25,678 nt of DNA. It comes from Bacteroidaceae bacterium (GTDB taxonomy: Bacteria; Bacteroidota; Bacteroidia; Bacteroidales; Bacteroidaceae). Below, in pieces: positions 16,849 to 23,968 of this stretch. The stretch covers positions 1 through 25,678 of the forward strand of contig JAEDMP010000031.1 in NCBI GenBank assembly GCA_016302965.1, in the 5' to 3' direction. The position numbers and the translations under genes were made by a program. Numbering within the stretch: the stretch's first letter is position 1; the number at the start of each line of letters is the position of its first letter. The notes beneath the pieces are model-generated. The model saw only the letters and a list, made by a program, of their open reading frames with translations, was not told the DNA's origin and made no database searches.

Positions 16849-17444
16849 CAAATCAGGGTGTAACGACCAGAGATATCGCCCGTGAACTGGCGAGAAGATA
16901 CAGCACGATGACGCACGAAGAACTGGATGTGCTGGAAAGTGTTCTGGTGCCTATGAAATTCCAGAAGGGCGAGAAGATTCTTGCCGAGGGTGAAACCTGC
17001 ACCCACATGTATTGGATCGTGAAGGGCCTGGTGCGCCAGTTTTATTTCAAGAACGGCAAGGAACTGACCGAGCACATGGCCTGTGAGAACAATATCGTGA
17101 TGTGTATCGAGAGTCTGTTCAAGGAGGAGCCTACCCGCCTGCAGATTATGGCGCTCGAGCCCACGCTCGTCTGTGCCATCCCCCGTTCACGTCTTGAGCA
17201 GGTGGCTATGAGGAGTGTGAACATCCAGATTCTCTACCGCAAGATACTGGAGGAGTCGCTCATCATGAGTCAGATACATGCCGATATGCTCCGCTTCGAG
17301 ACGGCTCAAGACCGTTACTCCAAGTTCGTGAAGCGTTCGCCCCAGCTGGTGTTGCGTGCTCCCTTGGTCTACATTGCCAACTATCTGCAGATGACGCCCG
17401 AGACGCTGAGCCGTGTGCGTACGCAGGCGTTGCAGGACAAATAG
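16845..17444 (+). CDS. Crp/Fnr family transcription regulator
   Basis: The 199-residue protein has a cyclic-nucleotide-binding-like beta roll (about 30-125; KFQKGEKILAEGETCTHMYWIVKG and later VCAIPRSRLEQV), a long dimer helix (about 128-160) and a short C-terminal helix-turn-helix in which IANYLQMTPETLSRVR is the recognition unit. No Fnr-type cysteine cluster is seen, so an iron-sulfur sensor is unlikely; the ligand is unknown. It begins 47 bases after lepA with no TAnnTTTG promoter in the gap, so it is probably co-transcribed with lepA or uses an unseen promoter. Start chosen by the Shine-Dalgarno at 16830. It ends before a perfect hairpin. Confidence 0.9.
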   Translation: MTNQGVTTRDIARELARRYSTMTHEELDVLESVLVPMKFQKGEKILAEGETCTHMYWIVKGLVRQFYFKNGKELTEHMACENNIVMCIESLFKEEPTRLQIMALEPTLVCAIPRSRLEQVAMRSVNIQILYRKILEESLIMSQIHADMLRFETAQDRYSKFVKRSPQLVLRAPLVYIANYLQMTPETLSRVRTQALQDK

Positions 17445-17474
17445 TGTCTGCCGGTATACACATCGCCCCAGATG

Positions 17475-17524
17475 AAGCATCAAGGTGGGTTCTTCTCCAA
17501 TGTGAAGAACCCACCTTGATGCTT
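17475..17524. terminator. Perfect 21-bp hairpin between converging genes
   Basis: Arms 17475-17495 and 17504-17524 are fully complementary over 21 bases, with an eight-base loop (TCCAATGT). The right arm ends one base before the stop codon of the minus-strand response regulator. It can serve both converging units, though no long T run is present. Confidence 0.8.
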
Positions 17525-17525
17525 G

Positions 17526-18272
17526 TTACAGCGAGTTGAAGCGGTCGATGAGTTTCTTGCGGTAGAAACGTCCCACTTTCACATACTCGATCTTGTCGAA
17601 GGGCGGATAGAACAGACAGAAATTATCGTTCACCTCCAAGAGATAATTGATATTGATGATATAGCGTTGGCTCACCTGTACAAAGCGCTTGTCGAGTGCG
17701 AGCAGATTCTCATTGTTCGTATTGCGTTTCAGTCGGAGAGGCTCCTGTTTGCCGGCAATCACCACCTCCCAGATGCGCTGGTTGTGGTTGTATTGGAAGA
17801 GGCCGATATCCTTCAGATGCACGAGTCTGAAGTCAGAGGTATTGGTAAAGAAGAGCAGTTTCTCCTGCAACTCCTTTTTCTCATCCCTGTTGTTGTCCTC
17901 TTCGTTGAACGCCTGTTTCGAGGTGACTCTCGAGATAACCCCGTCGAGGTCATCGTCATCGATGGGTTTCATCAGATAGTCAAAGGCTCTGTTGCGAAAC
18001 GATGGCAGCATGTAGCAGCTGTGTGCCGTATAGATTACCACGCGGCAGCCGTTTCCAATCATGGTCTCGATACGTTCCAGGAATTCCGTACCCAGCATAT
18101 CGGGCAGTTCGATGTCGAGGAAGATGATTTCCGGTTTCATCTCCTGTGCCATCTTCAGTCCCATCTCTCCGGTAGTCACTGTGCCGCAGATTTCCAGCAA
18201 ATCATATTTTTTCAGTTTTCCTACCAATTCGACTGTCGCTGTTGCATCGTCGTCAATAATCAGTGTTTTCAT
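17526..18272 (-). CDS. LytTR family response regulator
   Basis: The 248-residue protein has an N-terminal receiver domain (1-118) with acidic pocket D7-D9, phosphoacceptor D53 in FLDIELPDMLG, T82 and K102 in LMKPID. The C-terminal LytTR DNA-binding domain (about 140-245) has FRLVHLKDIGLF, KRFVQVSQRYIININYL and the terminal VGRFYRKKLIDRF. It would be phosphorylated by the kinase encoded 78 bases upstream in the same direction and then bind direct repeats as a dimer. A run of negative charges between domains (DDDD at 105-108) belongs to the receiver. Target genes cannot be told from sequence. A perfect hairpin follows its stop codon. Confidence 0.94.
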   Translation of the reverse strand: MKTLIIDDDATATVELVGKLKKYDLLEICGTVTTGEMGLKMAQEMKPEIIFLDIELPDMLGTEFLERIETMIGNGCRVVIYTAHSCYMLPSFRNRAFDYLMKPIDDDDLDGVISRVTSKQAFNEEDNNRDEKKELQEKLLFFTNTSDFRLVHLKDIGLFQYNHNQRIWEVVIAGKQEPLRLKRNTNNENLLALDKRFVQVSQRYIININYLLEVNDNFCLFYPPFDKIEYVKVGRFYRKKLIDRFNSL

Positions 18273-18350
18273 CTTGTCGTTTTTTTACGGTTTACACTTG
18301 TTTCATTTTCACTATTCACTTGGTCTTATATAAAAAAGTAGTTATTTATC

Positions 18351-20447
18351 TCAATTTGCTATTGGGGGGAAATACCGTATGCCGTGAGGGATATGAATGA
18401 TGGCTTCGCATCCTGCGATGCTTCCGTCGTCCTTTTCCAGGTTGTGTATGGCGAACCGCATGCGGTCGGCCGTGCGGTTCTTTTGGTTGATGAGTGCGAT
18501 GGTCTGTCTCATCACGTTCAGTCCCGTCTTCACCCTCCTTCCTTCCACGTGCCGGATGTCAAATCCAGGTCCGTTGTCGGTCACCCGTATGTCTGTTCCC
18601 TTCTGGTCGGTAGTCACGCTGATGGTAAGCCGCTTATGCCCCTGTTTCTTTTTCAGTCCGTGCAGGATGGCATTCTCAGTCAGCAGTTGGATAAACATCG
18701 ATGGGATACTGACAGTGGCGAGCTGTTCTTCGGGCGGAGCCTGGATGGCAAACTCGAATCCGCCGGTCACAAGGCACTGCTCCAGTCTGACATAGCGTGC
18801 CACGAAGTCGAGCTCCTTGTCGAGCGTCACATACTGTTCGCCCACGAGGTCGAGGTTGCGCCTGATGAGCCTCACCAGCTCCATCAGCGTGTCGCGTTCC
18901 TCCTGGTTGGCACCGTGCAACTTCTCGTTCAGCAGGTTGAAGACGAAGTGGGGCGAGATACGCTGCCGTGCGTTGGCCAGTTTCAGCGTAATCATGTCAA
19001 TGCTCTGCTGCAGCTTGCGTTTCCTGTTGTGGATGACATGGATGGTGCCGGCTCCCAGCAGCAACAATACGATGGTGGTGCTGAGCCATAGTTGGCTTCT
19101 CGACCTGCTGAGCGCCAGGTTTTTCTCCTCGATGGCTATCTGGTGGTGCAGCCTGAGTGTGTCTTCGCTGAATCGTGACATGATTTCCGCCGTGCGCATC
19201 GCCACCTTGTTGTATTCCGCCGAGTCGTTGTAGGCATCTATAGTGATATGGTGGCGGTAGGCACTTCTGTAGTCACCGCGTTTCACATAGTAGTCATCGA
19301 GATAACCGTTGCGTATGTTCACGATGTTCCGTTCTATTTCCTCTTCGTAGGCCTGTTCCGTGTTGAGAATCTGTTCCACCTCGTCCAGCCTGTTCTCATG
19401 TATGGCGATACCGATGCGGATGGTGTTGGCATAATAGATACCCTGTTCCATCCCGATATTTTTCCAGAATTTTTCCGCGGGTTTCAGATAATGGAGTGCA
19501 CTGTCGATGCGTTGCAGATTCAGATAGACATCGGCCAGATTGATGTCACACAGTTCCAGGTCGTACAGGTTGCCCGGCTCATGTTTCATCACATGCATCC
19601 TCATCTGCAGGAACTTCTCCTTGGCCCGGTCATATTCCCCTTTGAAATAGAACAGGTTGCCATAGTTGTTCAGGAAATATGTGACCATGTTGGGTTTGAG
19701 CTCGTCAAGATGCTGTTCGGTGAGCTTGTAGAATTTCTCGGCCGATGGGTAGTCCCTCATGGAGGTGTAGATCTGTGCCAGTCCCATATAGAGCGAAATG
19801 GACCTGCTGGCATCCATCTGCAGCGAGTCGTTGATGAAGAGCGCCCTTCGGTACCAGTGTGCCGCCTGCGGCAGATTGTCGGCCATGACATACGTGTCGG
19901 CCAGGTTGGCCGTGAGGTTGGCAGCCATGTCCATGCGGTCACTTGCCATGACCTTCTCATAGGCGAGCCGGGCGTAGAGCAGTGCGCTGTCGGGCTCCAC
20001 ACGTCTCAGATGATATTGTCCGGAGAGTGTGGAGTAAGCGATGGCCTCCATGCCCCTGTTCTTCTTCGTGTCGGGTTGCGACTGGGCGAAACGGATGACA
20101 TGCCGGGCGTATGGGATGGCATCTTGTGGGCGGCTGCCGATGGACAGCCGTCGGGCCTTGAGCAGATAATAGTCGTAGTAGGAGGTGGTGTCCTGGCAAT
20201 TGGCCATGAGCGAATCGGCCATTTGCAGTGCCCTTTCCATGGGCAGTTCCATAATCGAGTCGGTGATGCTGGACAGCCGTTGCAGGTCTTCGTTGCTGCG
20301 CTCACACTCGTGTTCACACTTTTTGCAGGAAGCCAGTCCCCATCCTGTCAGCATGATGAGGCCCGCCAGCATGCAGATGTCCTTGACAACTCTCTTCCAG
20401 ACAGCGTTTTCACTGCCTTGGATATGGTGTTGGTTCCTATTTATCAT
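18351..20447 (-). CDS. TPR-containing LytS-type sensor histidine kinase
   Basis: Start at 20447 (MINRNQHHIQG, 698 residues); an upstream in-frame ATG at 20567 lies outside the transcript implied by the promoter at 20537-20544. The N-terminus has a hydrophobic stretch ending in GLASC (C41), a good lipobox. TPR-like repeats follow at about 90-400 (for example LPQAAHWYRRALFINDSLQ). One membrane segment sits at about 453-472, then a basic KRKLQQ and a kinase domain of the LytS/YehU class: H500 in RISPHFVFNLLN, N-box ENAILHGLKKK near 590-601 and G-box DNGPGFD at 624-630. The sensor part is thus periplasmic and tethered at both ends. It is the partner of the LytTR regulator downstream. Confidence 0.93.
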   Translation of the reverse strand: MINRNQHHIQGSENAVWKRVVKDICMLAGLIMLTGWGLASCKKCEHECERSNEDLQRLSSITDSIMELPMERALQMADSLMANCQDTTSYYDYYLLKARRLSIGSRPQDAIPYARHVIRFAQSQPDTKKNRGMEAIAYSTLSGQYHLRRVEPDSALLYARLAYEKVMASDRMDMAANLTANLADTYVMADNLPQAAHWYRRALFINDSLQMDASRSISLYMGLAQIYTSMRDYPSAEKFYKLTEQHLDELKPNMVTYFLNNYGNLFYFKGEYDRAKEKFLQMRMHVMKHEPGNLYDLELCDINLADVYLNLQRIDSALHYLKPAEKFWKNIGMEQGIYYANTIRIGIAIHENRLDEVEQILNTEQAYEEEIERNIVNIRNGYLDDYYVKRGDYRSAYRHHITIDAYNDSAEYNKVAMRTAEIMSRFSEDTLRLHHQIAIEEKNLALSRSRSQLWLSTTIVLLLLGAGTIHVIHNRKRKLQQSIDMITLKLANARQRISPHFVFNLLNEKLHGANQEERDTLMELVRLIRRNLDLVGEQYVTLDKELDFVARYVRLEQCLVTGGFEFAIQAPPEEQLATVSIPSMFIQLLTENAILHGLKKKQGHKRLTISVTTDQKGTDIRVTDNGPGFDIRHVEGRRVKTGLNVMRQTIALINQKNRTADRMRFAIHNLEKDDGSIAGCEAIIHIPHGIRYFPPIAN

Positions 20448-20536
20448 ATGGTGTGATGTCGATGTAAGGTTCTCTAATACTATAGGTGCAAACGGATTCG
20501 GTGAATCGTTTTCTGGCAATAGAATGTTATTGACTG

Positions 20537-20544
20537 CAAAAGTA
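20537..20544 (-). promoter_or_regulatory. -7 element of the kinase-LytTR unit
   Basis: On the minus strand TACTTTTG (20544-20537) followed by C is a full -7 match; the -33 element is weak. Transcription would start near 20530 with an approximately 80-base leader to the ATG at 20447. It overlaps the longest open frame, so the true start is the inner ATG. Confidence 0.65.
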
Positions 20545-20772
20545 CGAAAATTATTTAGAAATGCCACACGAATCCTGATATATTTTTCGCTGTCCCGGTA
20601 TATTTTTTGTCCGCAAACGCATTTTCCGCTCCTTCCCGTCCTGTAGGCTAGGGTGGGGCATCTGGGCCGTTCAGGCTTGCAGAATAGGTTGCGCCAAATG
20701 AGAAAAGAACGTAAAAGGAACTGAAATAATAAAAAAATGAAGCAAAAAGAGCGGTTTTACAATAAAATTGTG
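20545..20772. other. Gene-free gap between the kinase and dapA promoters
   Basis: No gene, RNA or strong repeat is seen. It contains two similar AT-rich stretches (TATATTTTTCG near 20579 and TATATTTTTTG near 20600) and a G/C-rich patch near 20620-20690. Confidence 0.5.
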
Positions 20773-20780
20773 TAATTTTG
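20773..20780 (+). promoter_or_regulatory. -7 element of dapA
   Basis: TAATTTTG at 20773-20780 followed by C is a full -7 match. No TTTG is found about 20 bases upstream, so the -33 part is weak. The leader would be about 25 bases. Confidence 0.6.
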
Positions 20781-20811
20781 CAGTCACAATCACGAAAACG
20801 TAATAATCAAT

Positions 20812-21699
20812 ATGGTCTACAACATATTCAAAGGATTGGGCATCGCCCTGGTCACCCCCTTCTGCGCCGATGGCAGCGTCGACGAGCAATCGTTGGTCAA
20901 ACTTGTCGAATACCAGCTGCAGAATGGAGCAGATTTCTTCTGTATCCTCGCCACCACAGGCGAGACCCCCTGTCTTTCCGCTGCCGAAAAGGCGAGAATC
21001 AAGGAACTCGTAGTCAGCACTGTGCGCCATCGTGTTCCCATCCTCATGGGTTGTGGCGGCAACAATACGGCTGCTGTTGTCGAGGAACTCAAGACGGGCG
21101 ATTTCTCGGGCATTGACGGCATCCTCAGCGTTTGCCCCTATTACAACAAACCCTCACAGGAAGGCCTCTACCAGCATTTCAAGGCTATCGCTGCAGCCAC
21201 CTCGCTGCCCGTTGTATTATATAATGTACCCGGGCGCACGGGAGTCAACCTCAAGGCAGAAACCACGGTGCGTCTGGCCCGCGACTGCCAGAACATTGTG
21301 GCCATCAAGGAAGCCAGCGGCAGTCTGGAACAGGTGGACGAGATTATCAAGAACAAGCCTGCCACCTTTGATGTCATCAGCGGCGACGATGCCCTCACTT
21401 TCCCGATGGTCTCCTGTGGAGCCGTTGGTGTCATCAGTGTCATTGGCAATGCCCTGCCCAAGGAGTTCTCCAAGATGATACGCCTGCAATACCAGGGCGA
21501 GTATGAGGCTGCCCGGAAGATTCATCACCGTTTCACCGACCTGTTCGGTCTGCTCTTCGTTGATGGCAATCCCGCCGGAGTCAAGGCCATGCTCCATGAG
21601 ATGGGCATGATTGAGAATGTATTGCGTCTGCCCTTGGTGCCTACGCGCATCTCCACGCTGCAGAAGATGAGTGAAATCATGAAGGAACTCAAGATATAG
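20812..21699 (+). CDS. dapA: 4-hydroxy-tetrahydrodipicolinate synthase
   Basis: The 295-residue TIM-barrel enzyme condenses pyruvate with aspartate semialdehyde, the first step of the lysine and diaminopimelate branch. Active-site residues are all present: T48-T49 in ATTGETP, Y111 in CPYYNKPSQEG, Y137 and R142 in YNVPGRTG and the Schiff-base lysine K166 in AIKEASG (E. coli T44, T45, Y107, Y133, R138, K161). SGDDALTFPMVSCGAVGVISV near 195-215 is also typical. Length is standard. It has its own -7 element and stands alone, with two tRNA genes downstream under a separate promoter. Confidence 0.96.
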   Translation: MVYNIFKGLGIALVTPFCADGSVDEQSLVKLVEYQLQNGADFFCILATTGETPCLSAAEKARIKELVVSTVRHRVPILMGCGGNNTAAVVEELKTGDFSGIDGILSVCPYYNKPSQEGLYQHFKAIAAATSLPVVLYNVPGRTGVNLKAETTVRLARDCQNIVAIKEASGSLEQVDEIIKNKPATFDVISGDDALTFPMVSCGAVGVISVIGNALPKEFSKMIRLQYQGEYEAARKIHHRFTDLFGLLFVDGNPAGVKAMLHEMGMIENVLRLPLVPTRISTLQKMSEIMKELKI

Positions 21700-21760
21700 C
21701 ATCCGGCTTGTCATGAAATGAGAAAAAAGAGAGGCATAGGGAAAAATATTGGCCGAAAAA

Positions 21761-21792
21761 TTTGCAGGTTACAAAAAATAGTCGTACCTTTG
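21761..21792 (+). promoter_or_regulatory. Promoter of the tRNA-Arg pair
   Basis: TTTG at 21761-21764 and TACCTTTG at 21785-21792, 20 bases apart, a near-ideal match. Transcription is expected near 21799, giving a short 5' leader before the first tRNA. Confidence 0.8.
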
Positions 21793-21811
21793 CACCGCAT
21801 TTAAGAAATAA

Positions 21812-21885
21812 GGCTCCTTAGCTCAACTGAATAGAGCATCTGACTACGGATCAGAAGGTTATAGGTTTGAATCCTATAGGAGTCA
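21812..21885 (+). tRNA. tRNA-Arg (anticodon ACG), copy 1
   Basis: Cloverleaf read by eye: acceptor GGCTCCT with AGGAGTC (one G-U), D arm GCTC with GAGC, anticodon stem TCTGA with TCAGA and loop CTACGGA giving anticodon ACG, T arm ATAGG with CCTAT. A34 is expected to become inosine and read CGU, CGC and CGA. CCA is not encoded. 74 nt. Confidence 0.95.
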
Positions 21886-21915
21886 CAAACTTATTGTTAA
21901 TTGCGACTTTCAAGA

Positions 21916-21989
21916 GGCTCCTTAGCTCAACTGAATAGAGCATCTGACTACGGATCAGAAGGTTATAGGTTTGAATCCTATAGGAGTCA
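21916..21989 (+). tRNA. tRNA-Arg (anticodon ACG), copy 2
   Basis: It is identical over all 74 bases to the copy 104 bases upstream; the 30-base spacer shares nothing obvious with the upstream leader. Both would be processed from one transcript ending at the following hairpin. Confidence 0.95.
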
Positions 21990-22032
21990 CGAAAAGAAGA
22001 GGAATCCTTGTTTGGGTTCCTCTTCTTTTCGT
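21989..22032 (+). terminator. Terminator of the tRNA-Arg transcript
   Basis: ACGAAAAGAAGAGGAA (21989-22004) pairs perfectly with TTCCTCTTCTTTTCGT (22017-22032), a 16-bp stem with a 12-base loop whose right arm is itself T-rich. It begins at the discriminator base of the second tRNA and lies 35 bases from the stop of the converging gene. Confidence 0.8.
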
Positions 22033-22067
22033 ACGCTCGGCATGAGCATTGTCTAACCGAGGGCTGT

Positions 22068-22799
22068 TCACTCCTGCCGCTCTTTCAGATGGAGCATCCG
22101 TTGGCGCTCCGCTTCGGGAAACTTTTCTATGGCATATCTCAGCATGGTGCGTGGCATGGTGGCGGCACGTGGTTCGAGCCATTGCTTCAGCCGTTCGGGT
22201 TCTCTCTTGCCCGCCTCGCGCAGCTGCCATCCCGTGGCTTTTTGCAGCAGATCGTGCAGCGGCTGCGGCTTGTCGAGGAAGAGCTGGGCGAGGGCAAAGG
22301 TGTCATCGGTCTGTCCCTTGCGCACGAAATACATCGTGCTCACGATGCCGATACGCTGTTCCCAGATGGTGCGTCCGTTGGCGGCCAGGTCGTAGAGCAG
22401 TGTCCTGTCCTTGTCGTCGAGCCAAGGACCGAGCAGCTGGTAGCAGCTCAAATCCACCAGGTCCCAGTTGTTGGTGTGCGCTGTATGTCCCAGATAGAAG
22501 TCGATGCAGCGTTGTCTGAGCGCTGGGTCGCGTTTGGCATGACGGAAGATTTCCACCAGCGTGAGCAGAGCAGCGAGTCTCACCTCATGGTATTCGCTCG
22601 TGATGCAACGCTCCAGCTCGTCGAATCCTGTTTCCGCCCAGCAACTTTTCACCACGTTCCGGGTCACCGGCACCTTGATGCCCAGAAAACGGTCGCCCTC
22701 TCCATATTCCCCTTTTTGGCATTTGAAGAAGCGTGAGAGAGCAGCCACCTGGGTCTCGTCCGCCCGTTCGGTCATCTGTTCGTAAAGTGTTTTGGTCAT
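22068..22799 (-). CDS. AlkD-type DNA alkylation repair protein
   Basis: Start at 22799 (MTKTLYEQMTERADET, 243 residues); longer in-frame starts at 22847 and 22982 would read into repeat DNA. The protein is all helical (HEAT-like) as in AlkD DNA glycosylases, which remove N3- and N7-alkyl purines without flipping the base. Catalytic-cleft residues are visible: W and D in TNNWDLVD (compare W109 and D113 of Bacillus cereus AlkD), R in IWEQRIG (R148) and W in KATGWQLRE (W187). GDRFLGIKVPVTRN near the N-terminus is also typical. No promoter is visible upstream; a 22-bp repeat array separates it from the next gene on the same strand. Confidence 0.93.
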   Translation of the reverse strand: MTKTLYEQMTERADETQVAALSRFFKCQKGEYGEGDRFLGIKVPVTRNVVKSCWAETGFDELERCITSEYHEVRLAALLTLVEIFRHAKRDPALRQRCIDFYLGHTAHTNNWDLVDLSCYQLLGPWLDDKDRTLLYDLAANGRTIWEQRIGIVSTMYFVRKGQTDDTFALAQLFLDKPQPLHDLLQKATGWQLREAGKREPERLKQWLEPRAATMPRTMLRYAIEKFPEAERQRMLHLKERQE

Positions 22800-22908
22800 G
22801 ATGCAAAATGGATGTCGTTTGAATGGTATGTCTGTTGAATCCTTCATGGCTTGGTCAGCGTCGTCAACCCTTTTGGTCAATCCAATATCCGATACGCTAT
22901 CCTTGTGG

Positions 22909-23090
22909 CAGTACGCCCGCGGGCGTACGCTGGTACGTTGGGCAGCGTACCTCAGTACACTGCTCAGCGTACTGGAGTACACTGCCCGGCGTACTGGTGT
23001 GATTCAGCCCAACGTACTGCAGTACGCCAGCCCTGCGTACTGGTATACGCCCGAGCAGCGTACTGGGTTCATCTCCCGGCAGCGTATAGG
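22909..23090. repeat. 22-bp GTAC tandem array, about eight units
   Basis: GTAC occurs at 22911, 22925, 22933, 22947, 22955, 22969, 22977, 22991, 23014, 23022, 23037 and 23060, with related GTATAC at 23043 and GTAT at 23084. Gaps alternate 14 and 8 over the first four units, a strict 22-base period, then become looser (units of 21-24). A unit is GTAC-N10-GTAC-N4, and many are near-palindromic, for example the perfect 18-mer GTACGCCCGCGGGCGTAC at 22911-22928 and CGTACTGCAGTACG at 23013-23026. Because 22 is not a multiple of three it is not an in-frame protein repeat. It starts one base after the stop codon of the upstream minus-strand gene. Confidence 0.9.
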
Positions 23091-23091
23091 C

Positions 23092-23526
23092 TTAATCATA
23101 CCAGTTGATGTTCTCTTCATAACTCTCGAACTTCATCTCCTCTGTCACGCCTGCCTGTTTCAAGGCATCCAGCACAATCCGCTGCTCCTTGGGAGTGAGG
23201 GCTGTGTCGCCTCTTCTGCGCTCGTAATAGGAGGTGCGACCGAACTTGTTTGTCAGTATCATCGAGAAGCGGTCATACTGGCTGGGGAACATCCGTTTCT
23301 GGAAGTGGGCGAAGCCGCGGGCATAGGTGATGGGGGTGTTGCTGCGGTAAAACGTGCACTTGTCATCCTTGCTGCACCTGTTGGGGTTCACCACATACAG
23401 GATGTCGCTCTTTTCCAACAGCGTCGGATAGACAATCTGATGCAGGCAGGTCTCAGCCATTGGGCAGTCCCCATGCAGGCAAACGGGATAGCCCGAGGGG
23501 ATAGAGGTGTAGAATTTCTTTGGCAT
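23092..23526 (-). CDS. Small cysteine-rich protein, perhaps DUF6078-like
   Basis: A 144-residue soluble protein with cysteines at 16, 21, 27, 51 and 57 (CLHGDCPMAETC then NRCSKDDKC), a spacing that suggests metal binding or a small zinc or iron-sulfur site. The middle has ITYARGFAHFQKRMFPSQYDRF and the C-terminal third TPKEQRIVLDALKQAG looks helical. I associate it from memory with an uncharacterised Bacteroidales family (possibly DUF6078); function unknown. It has a -7 promoter element at 23589-23596 and a roughly 55-base leader. The 22-bp array begins directly after its stop and alkD-like follows, so the three may share one transcript. Confidence 0.8.
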   Translation of the reverse strand: MPKKFYTSIPSGYPVCLHGDCPMAETCLHQIVYPTLLEKSDILYVVNPNRCSKDDKCTFYRSNTPITYARGFAHFQKRMFPSQYDRFSMILTNKFGRTSYYERRRGDTALTPKEQRIVLDALKQAGVTEEMKFESYEENINWYD

Positions 23527-23588
23527 AATAAGCTTGTTTATAGGTTTTCTCTATGTGTTATGTGAAAAATAATGTGCAAATGCATATG

Positions 23589-23596
23589 CAAAGGTA
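23589..23596 (-). promoter_or_regulatory. -7 element for the cysteine-rich protein gene
   Basis: On the minus strand TACCTTTG (23596-23589) followed by C matches the -7 consensus. The -33 element is not clear. It could drive both the cysteine-rich protein and the AlkD-like gene. Confidence 0.6.
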
Positions 23597-23638
23597 CAAA
23601 TAATATTCAGATTATTCATCATACAGAGCAAATATTAT

Positions 23639-23914
23639 TCATCCCATTGTCGCAATTCTCGTCTGGAGCCAGCTGGTTTTGCCATTGCGGATACCTTCTT
23701 CAGTCAGCCTCCAGCTAATTCCCCCGGACTTATCGCTGTATTTTTCCAGTAATTTCGACTTGAAGTCATAGGAATCCAAATCAAAGACCAGCTCACAGTC
23801 TGAAGCGGTGACTGGACTGTTAGCAGCAACAGAAAGCGTTAACGTATGTTCGATGAAATCGAGCAGACAGAAAGCAACAACAAATACGACTCTGTCTCCG
23901 ATAAGATTATTAAC
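23639..23914 (-). pseudogene. Start-less reading frame, probable gene remnant
   Basis: An open frame of 91 codons ends at TGA (23641-23639) and is bounded upstream by TAG (23917-23915); its only Met is next to last and no plausible GTG or TTG start is in position. The residue mix looks protein-like in the second half (DLDSYDFKSKLLEKYSDK, then SWRLTEEGIRNGKTSWLQ), as in a real C-terminal domain. The upstream end lies in the inverted-repeat cluster at 23898-23968, so the 5' part may have been lost or replaced there. I recognise no family. It may also be chance coding in a non-coding stretch. Confidence 0.45.
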
Positions 23915-23968
23915 CTATCGGCTAATAGATTAATAACCTATCGGCCGATAGGTTAATAATCTTATTGG
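23898..23968. repeat. Triple 23-24-bp repeat, two direct and one inverted
   Basis: Left arm 23898-23921 and right arm 23945-23968 are inverted copies matching at 23 of 24 positions. Between them, 23922-23944 is a degenerate third copy in the left-arm orientation. All share TTAATAACCTATCGG or its close variant; the middle/right junction forms the perfect palindrome CCTATCGGCCGATAGG (23937-23952). Confidence 0.9.

Noticed and set aside
17523..18341. A 272-codon plus-strand frame opposite the LytTR regulator
   Set aside because: It is antisense to a clearly conserved two-domain regulator and carries no own motifs.
20448..20567. A 40-residue longer kinase N-terminus
   Set aside because: The -7 element at 20537-20544 lies inside it, so the upstream ATG cannot be in the transcript.
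22909..23090. GTAC array as a CRISPR array
   Set aside because: Units are contiguous at 22 bases with no unique spacers between fixed repeats, and no cas genes are near.
22800..23100. Protein-coding reading of the GTAC array (open frames run through it on both strands)
   Set aside because: The 22-base period shifts the frame each unit, giving Tyr/Ala/Arg-rich shadow peptides in several frames, with no start signals or conserved length.
23898..23968. Invertible promoter flanked by inverted repeats
   Set aside because: Only 23 bases separate the arms, filled by a third copy of the repeat and no promoter; no invertase gene is adjacent.
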